From Ettlia oleoabundans (lineage: Eukaryota; Chlorophyta; Chlorophyceae; Chlamydomonadales), in contig JAAMXP010000545.1 in NCBI GenBank assembly GCA_019693395.1, positions 1-64,000 of the forward strand: a DNA stretch of 64,000 bases, read 5' to 3'. Positions 58,201-64,000 of this stretch are shown here, piece by piece (position 1 is the first letter of the stretch; every line of letters starts with the position of its first letter). Under the pieces are notes generated by a model. The model made no database searches and had not been told where the DNA came from. It was given only the letters and a program-made list of their open reading frames with translations. The position numbers were made by a program, and so were the translations under genes.

Positions 58201-60666
58201 TCACAATGTTGCCAATGCAGTGCACATTCCCCAGTAGACAGCGCTAAATGCTTGAATGCTGCCACCTATTGTGAAGACTGCATGACAATCATTAGCGATT
58301 ACCGGCACTCTCCTTTGCTGTTTGCTGCACAAACTCCTAACTTGCAGTCAAGGATGTGTGGTACAACCTGCGCCCCGCTTTCTACCTGATGTTGCTGGTG
58401 ATGTGGGGCTTTGCCTGCGCCTTTAACATCGCCCTGCGGCACGACCAGGACGCACAGGAGGTGCGCGGCGTGTCTTTCTGAACAGTATTTGGCACAACAC
58501 AAAACCAGGAACGCATTGCCATTCAGAAAGCCAGCCTAGTAGGGTCACCGGGGCCACTTTGCTGTTTGCATGAGACGGTTCCTTTTCCCCGGCAGTGCGG
58601 GGCTGACGAAACAAAATGTCGTGCTGTAGACATCACGTTGATAGGGTGCAAGCTTGCTGGCGGATGTAAACGTTGGTCCGGGAACACAAGTTGTTCAAGC
58701 GCAAGTTGACCCACAACGTTGTTTACACCCCTAAATCTACACACACTTGCTGCCGAGTTCGTGCAGGAGTATGCCTCCATTGTCACCTCCTTCCTGTCCA
58801 TGTTTGAGCACCAGGTCAGCTGACGTTGCTGATGTACACGCCTGCTTGGGCAAAACACATCCCCCTTTGGCTGTGACCAAATGCATCCAGGCCACTCAGC
58901 CTGGGGCAAAAGCTAGCAGGGCACCAAGTAGAGCACAGCCCGTGGTGCCTTCACACTCGCTGCAGTAACTTCACATCACTGCTTCTGTTAGTTGATGTCA
59001 TTTCATAATGTGCAGTATGGGGACATGGAGATGAAACCCTTCTGGAAAACAAAGAGCCCTAAGATTGCCACGGCACTGGCAGTTGCATACACCATCGTGC
59101 AGGCGGGCACTCCGGCTGAGCTGTGCACGCTGTGCATCTTCTGTAGTGATTGTATTGTGGGCCGGTAGCTACGTGACAGTTACGCATCATGACATGAATG
59201 TTGACATGACATTGCAAATGATTTGCGTCGAAGTGTTGGTGATGCTGCTGCAGGGCACGGTCATCATCAACGTGTTGCTGGGAGTGGTGATTGCCAGCGT
59301 TGACAAGGTAAGTTGAGGTTGTCTGGCTGTTTGCTTGCTTACTTGCTTGCCTGTAACTGGCTTATGCATCATTATGTCGAGTGCCTGCCTGCCGGCCCTA
59401 CCTGGCTGCCCACCTGCCTGCCCAATGCTGCCCTGCCTGCTGCCATGCTAATAGCCGATAACTGCAGTGGTTGCCTGCTTGGCGCAGGCCACTGAGCACG
59501 AGGGTATGAGGACCCTGCTCAACCAGGCACGCATAATTGATGAGCTGGAGTCAACCCTGCCGAGGTGGGTGCAACACTTGGGATGTCCCGTCCATATGAC
59601 TGGGCAGGTGACAGCTCAACAACAGTGGCAATCTCCACCCAACACCTGCAGGCACCAGGCATGCAGCGTGCTGTGGCATGACTGTTTTTTTTTTTTTTTT
59701 TTTTTTTTTTATGCACTAGACGACTCAGCACAGACCCTCATGGGATGCTTGCACCGCTGCTTCTCCTCCTTATCCTTGCAACGTGCTCCTCCCTCTACCA
59801 TGGTGCAGTTGGCTTGAGCGCCGCCACCCAGACTGGTTCCCGCCTTTTGTCCACATGCTAAGGATCAATCCAGACAAGCTGGACAGGGTGCGTGACTGAG
59901 CAGCACTGGGATTGCGCAGGCTTTCCCCGAAGCTCTGTTTTGATTGATCGGCAGAGGGTGGGATGTTGCTGCCAGCCGTATGTGCCAGCTGTGAGGCACA
60001 TGCACCGCCTGGCAACTTGTAAGCTGCAGCTTCTGCATACATCATCCTTTGGTTGCTTTACGTGATCCCATGGCGAGCTTCGCCCTCGTCCTCACTGAGG
60101 CTGCAGGTGGAGCAAGATGAGCTCTGGACGCTGTAAGCCTGCAGCCAGCAATTGATTGTGCCGCGCGGCTTGTGGTTTTGCGTGGAAGCATGTCTGCTTG
60201 CCTGCATGCACGGCAGCCAGCCAGCTCAAAATTGATTGTGTGGGCACTAGACGAGTTTATGTGATCCCTGGCCTGCAGGATGGGCAATAACGAACCCCAG
60301 ATTCTGCACAGGCCCGGCTCCAGCCCGCTGACTGACGGACACCCACGCCACGTCACCGGTCAAGACGACGCTGGGAGCTCTGAGGAGGATGCCAAGGAGG
60401 GAGCCAAAGCTGGTGGCGGGGCAGGCAGCAGCAAGGAGCACGAGCATGATCAGGGGCAAGTGGCACCTTTGAAGGGCGCCAAGGGTGGCAGTGTCGCTTT
60501 GGCTGGAGCTGGCGGTACAGCAGAAGGTACTGGCGGTACAGGAGAGGACCTGCGGGAGCAGCTGGCCGCCATGCAGCAGCAGCTGGAGGAGCAGGCACGT
60601 TTGCTGCGCACCATGTGTGCTCACCTCACCCTGCCACAGGCGGCAGAACCTAGCGGTACGGCTTGA
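55270..60666 (+). CDS. TRP-like six-transmembrane cation channel
   Basis: About sixteen exons. The start is ATG 55270 (MEEVGNSAQPLLDDVESQSA); later blocks include 55594-55716, 56028-56117, 56301-56361, 56550-56692, 56868-56980, 57306-57427, 57604-57711, 57961-58111, 58348-58460, 58765-58815, 59016-59094, 59254-59308, 59488-59563, 59814-59888 and 60279-60666. Transmembrane candidates are VLMVELFWFLIWWVVGCLPG (S1), ELVALVGMAPFLLLEAGT, DLLTYFIQIAVTVLHL, LTAALAVQSILLVFRLQWF (S4-like), AFYLMLLVMWGFACAFNIAL (S5) and IGTVIINVLLGVVIASVDK (S6). The pore loop lies in SFLSMFEHQYGDMEM. The cytoplasmic N-terminal part resembles the linker before S1 in TRP channels (PAVQAVIQFKWRWAKFARR). The C-terminus ends in a Gln/Glu coiled coil (EDLREQLAAMQQQLEEQARL). 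Ion selectivity and a ciliary role cannot be read from sequence. Exon 1's 3' edge is ambiguous. Confidence 0.82.
59685..59710. repeat. 26-base poly(T) run in a channel intron
   Basis: An uninterrupted run of 26 T between exons of the TRP-like gene. It could be the reverse-strand poly(A) tail of an inserted retroposed sequence or a simple repeat; I see no clear element body or target-site duplication. Confidence 0.8.
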
Positions 60667-62054
60667 GTGCAAGTGAAGGAGAGCAGGCACTCGGCAAATA
60701 TGTGGCAAACATAAGCGCCTCATTCTGAGCAGAACTGGGGAGTTTTAGAGAATTCCTTGCACTTGCGCAACAGCGTGTTCTGTCCCCACCTTAATCAAAC
60801 CCTCATCCCACTTCCATGGCATGGTGACTTTCAGCCTATCCTATTGTACCCAAATGTTTGCAAAATTTGGAACATTACCTCCGCAATACACAAACAAAAA
60901 GGAGCCAAAAGTACCCACGAACGAAATGGCAGGAGCAAGGCATGGTGACGATAAACGGGTGAACGGCGAAGAAGGTTGCATTGCATTTTACTGCTAGGCT
61001 GGTTGCAGCCCCATCGAGTGGGTGAGGGCTTGCAAGAATCTGAGGCGGCACAGAAAGCAAAGGAAGCGTGCTCTTTCCCGATCTTGGGTTCCCAGAGCGC
61101 CTTGGCACGCCTGCCGGCGGCAGCTGGGGAAGGGCGGCGAGTGGAAGAAGAGAAGAGAAGAGAGGACAAGGGGTGATAGCTGAGGGAATGGGTAGAAAGG
61201 AGGAGGCGCCAGACCGGGGCAAGACACGCCTAAACAACAGCGGCGATGAGGGCACAAACAAAGTAGTGGGGCCAGCAGACATGCACGACGCTATGGTTGG
61301 CCGGCCAGAAGTGTTGAAACCGCCTCAAGGAACCCAGTCGCAGAAAACAGGGGAGGGAGGGAGGCAAACAAACAAGTTCAAAAAACCCGCCCTGGGGGCT
61401 CGGCGAACACGCGTAAAGGCGCCGCCTGTGCTGCATTGGTGGGCGGGCGATACGAGACAATTTTTTGTTGCTTTATGGCGTCATTTGGCAGTAAAGAAAT
61501 GAGTGGCGGGAGTATGGCAGGGGCGTGAGGGTGGGCATGAAGGGACATTGGCTGTAACACAAGAAGCAGTCACCCCACGTATGGGTTTGAGTTGAGGCTT
61601 GGTTTTTGTACGGTTAAGTATGGTAGGGAGGCAGATAGGGTTGAAGGGGNNNNNAAAGAGAAAAATACTCTAACGAGCTGAACCACAATGCAAGGTAGAT
61701 AAGGCTACGGCACAGGGTGCATGGCAAATTGCACGGGAAATAGAGAGGGGCAGGGTGCCCACGTGCTACTCTACAATTGCTGGGGCTCCGCTGGCTTCCG
61801 TGCTAACTGGCAGAGAATAGGGCAGGCAGCAGTGTGCTGCCAAGCCGTTGCAGGCTTGCTGCCAGCACTGAGGGCGGGGATCCGAGGTGTGTGCTGCTGA
61901 GTATCGCTGAGGCCTCGCCCGGGCTGGCAGGCGTGCACAAAGAAGCGGCTCGCCCATTTCTAGCTGCGCTGCTTCTGGTTGCAGCAGCAGGTTGCTGCTG
62001 CAGCGGCTCAAGATGTTGTGTAGCAGCAGCTGGGCTGCGATGGTTGCCAATAAC
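60667..62054. other. Convergent intergenic region with assembly gap
   Basis: Holds the 3' UTR of the channel gene (TGTAA near 61552 is far but possible) and of the unknown minus-strand gene. Purine-rich stretches occur near 61130-61200. No coding exon is convincing. Bases 61650-61654 are N. Confidence 0.5.
61650..61654. other. Assembly gap (5 N)
   Basis: Five N bases in the sequence. The gap length is probably nominal. Confidence 0.99.
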
Positions 62055-64000
62055 TCACAGCAGGCCATCTGCAACCAGGCCGCGACTGATTGAGGCCAAG
62101 GCCGCGGCCAGCGCCGAGTTGCCACCGCCACCGCCGGGCGAGCCGGGCTGCGGCGCTGCAGGGACCTCCAACTGCCTGCTGCTGCCTTCCACTCCTGCTG
62201 CCTGCCAACGCGGCGCAGGATGGCCATTGCGAGGGGGAGCGAGCGGTGGCTGCCTGGGCGGCAGGCTGCTGGATGCATCCTCGACTTGTTGACTGTCCGT
62301 CAGTCCCCTGCTGAGCCCTCGCAGTGCTGTGGCCAGGGCAGACTCGACAGGAGGCACAGGCACCCGCGCCGCATGTGCCGCAGCAGCTGTCGCGTGCTGC
62401 TGCCCCGGGGGTGGATGCCCCACCTCCGGGCCAGTGCTACGCCCTAGCCCCAGCCCGTTTGCGGGGCTACCGTGGTCTTGCTGCGGCTGTGCAGAAGCGT
62501 TGCACCAACTGCCCAGCCGCGCCAGCTTGGTCAGCGGCTCGGCGGTGGGGCTGTTTCCGTCGCTGGGGAGCTCGCTGCCTGCTGAGCCGCTTGTTGACAC
62601 GCGGTGAAGCATAGAGGCAGGATGCGGCAGCCCTACCGACAGCACAGAGTCCTTGGGTGAGGGCAGGCCTAGCAGGATGCTATCCTCGCTGCTGCGCCCC
62701 TCGCTGAAGGCAGCCTCATCCGCGGCAGAAGCGCCCACCAGCAGCCCAGCCGGCGTCGCCACCAATGCGCCCGTGCGCAGCCTGTCGCAACCCTGGCCCG
62801 CCGCAGCCGCAGCGCCGCTGCCAGGGCACCCGGGCTTGCACTCAGGCAGCTGGCAGGTGGCGCAGATCAGCACATCTGAGGTGGTTCGTGTGCGCTGAGG
62901 CACATCACGCTCAGGGTCATTCGCAATGAACACCTGCAGGCAGCCAGGCAGGCAGGCAGCACTCATTGTCATGCAGGCTGCTTGGCGCAAGGAAGTGGCG
63001 CACAGGTGGCCTGAGAAAGTGGGAGAGCACGGCAGAGGCTGCTACCACTGTAGCAGTCAACATACACGCCCTGTTTCACATGGCTCCCTTTTACCGCTTG
63101 TCACACCTGCATTCATGCACTGCATAACGACCCGCTGCACAAGCCCAGCGCTGCCTGCCGCCTGTTGCTGCACTCACCCCATCCTCTCCAAACACGCCCC
63201 GCACGGTGAACTGGTGCCAGAGCGCCTCCCCCTGCTTGGCGCACCGCACTTGCAGGTAGGACAGGTCGTCAGGGCTGCCCATAGGGTTGCGCTGCAGGAA
63301 GGCAGAGGGATGACGAGGCAGGCAATTGGTCACAATGCAACTGGACAGACAAATGGCCAGGGCAGCAAGCCAAGGCAAATGGCGGTTGGCCAGAAGTCTG
63401 CATTTCGTGGCAGGTCAGCGTGATGTGTGCTCGTCACACTGCTCCATACAGCAGGCTCAGGCTGGTCATGCCCTGCCACTTCTACGTCAGTCACCCCGCA
63501 CTAAGCCACTCTCTGAGTCCCAACCCGAAACCAAACAGCCTGCAAGAGCAACCCCACAAGCTGACAAGGGCGTCCCGCTGCTACAAAGCAAACAACACAG
63601 CGACGCACCTGCATGGTCATCATAAGCGCCATGGCAAAGCTCTGCGCCGCCTGCCAAGCAAAGGTGCCCTCGCTGGCGCTGGTGGCGGTCCAAAAGGCCT
63701 CCAGCTGCGCACAGGCCTGACGCAGCACGTTGCCTGCGGCAGAAGGGCCAGGCCAGACGTCAGCACACGGCGACAGAATGTAGTGCCAGGCGCACAACTA
63801 AGCCATTTGGGGGCAGGCGGCATGGCAACTATCACCACCAACTTGTGATTGACAGCTTGTGATACACAGGTGTGTGCGCCAGCATTAACAATGAACCAGC
63901 CCAGTTCAGCATCTTGGCCTGACTCGTACAAACATACCCACATCACCCCAGGGCCACCCACCGTTGTCTGCAGAAAGCAGGTCTGAGGGGCGGTACTCGT
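62055..64000 (-). CDS. Unrecognised protein, 5' end outside window
   Basis: Four exons are seen. One enters from the right edge and ends near 63961 (EYRPSDLLSADNG); the others are 63733-63609 (NVLRQACAQLEAFWTATSAS onward), 63291-63178 (RNPMGSPDDLSYLQVRCAKQ onward, ending FTVRGVFGEDG) and about 62932-62055 (VFIANDPERDVPQRTRTTSD to the TGA). Phases agree at every join. The peptide has a Cys-rich segment, LICATCQLPECKPGC, which could bind zinc. The last ~230 residues are disordered, Ser/Pro/Gly/Ala-rich, and contain two copies of a short motif, ESALATALRGLSRGL and NSALAAALASISRGL. I do not recognise the family. Being disordered with short helical repeats, it could be a regulatory or adaptor protein, but that is inference. 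Confidence 0.6.

Noticed and set aside
59685..59710. Poly(T) run as evidence of a retrogene insertion
   Set aside because: No adjacent gene-like body or target-site duplication is visible, so it is listed only as a simple repeat.

Overview
This window is nuclear DNA from a eukaryote, most likely a core chlorophyte green alga (my guess is Chlorophyceae, perhaps Scenedesmus-like). Three things point there. It is GC-rich with many short introns (about 100-400 bp) whose acceptors are almost always TGCAG. Several gene ends carry TGTAA, the chlorophyte polyadenylation signal. The gene set mixes general eukaryotic housekeeping genes with plant/algal types (type I metacaspase, tandem universal stress protein, plastid-type rhodanese, carotenoid cleavage oxygenase). 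There are no operons, rRNA genes or CRISPR arrays. Every gene was assembled by hand by joining exons whose splice phases agree and whose joined peptide matches the family, so long single-frame ORFs here are mostly chance.

Layout, left to right: 3' part of a coiled-coil gene (+, to 1923); secreted alpha/beta hydrolase (-, 3016-6590); a degenerate DHRS11-like short-chain dehydrogenase (-, 7569-9374) that is probably the 3' half of one gene with guanylate kinase (-, 9515-10965); a disordered/coiled-coil protein (-, 11611-15025); carotenoid cleavage oxygenase (-, 15568-20329) head-to-head with NOB1 (+, 20750-23990); PRDX5-like peroxiredoxin (-, 24734-26239); rhodanese-domain protein (-, 26823-28672); VPS35 (-, 29196-38088) head-to-head with TAF12 (+, 38779-42229); small plastid-targeted unknown (-, 42575-43714) head-to-head with a PNKP-type DNA 3'-phosphatase homologue (+, 43905-46544); tandem USP protein (-, 47272-50325) head-to-head with a type I metacaspase (+, 50947-54962); TRP-like cation channel (+, 55270-60666); and the 3' part of an unrecognised gene (-, 62055 to the window edge). 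Five N bases mark an assembly gap at 61650-61654.

The genes do not form one pathway. Several are redox or stress related (peroxiredoxin, rhodanese, USP, metacaspase), and four gene pairs are divergent with short shared upstream regions.

The observations most worth a second look are: the likely guanylate kinase-SDR fusion, whose SDR half lacks the catalytic Tyr; a DNA 3'-phosphatase homologue that has lost its nucleophilic Asp and two other HAD motif residues; and an unusually high number of GC-AG introns (eight placed by phase and homology), whose donors resemble the CAGG/CAAG tetranucleotide repeats scattered through the introns.
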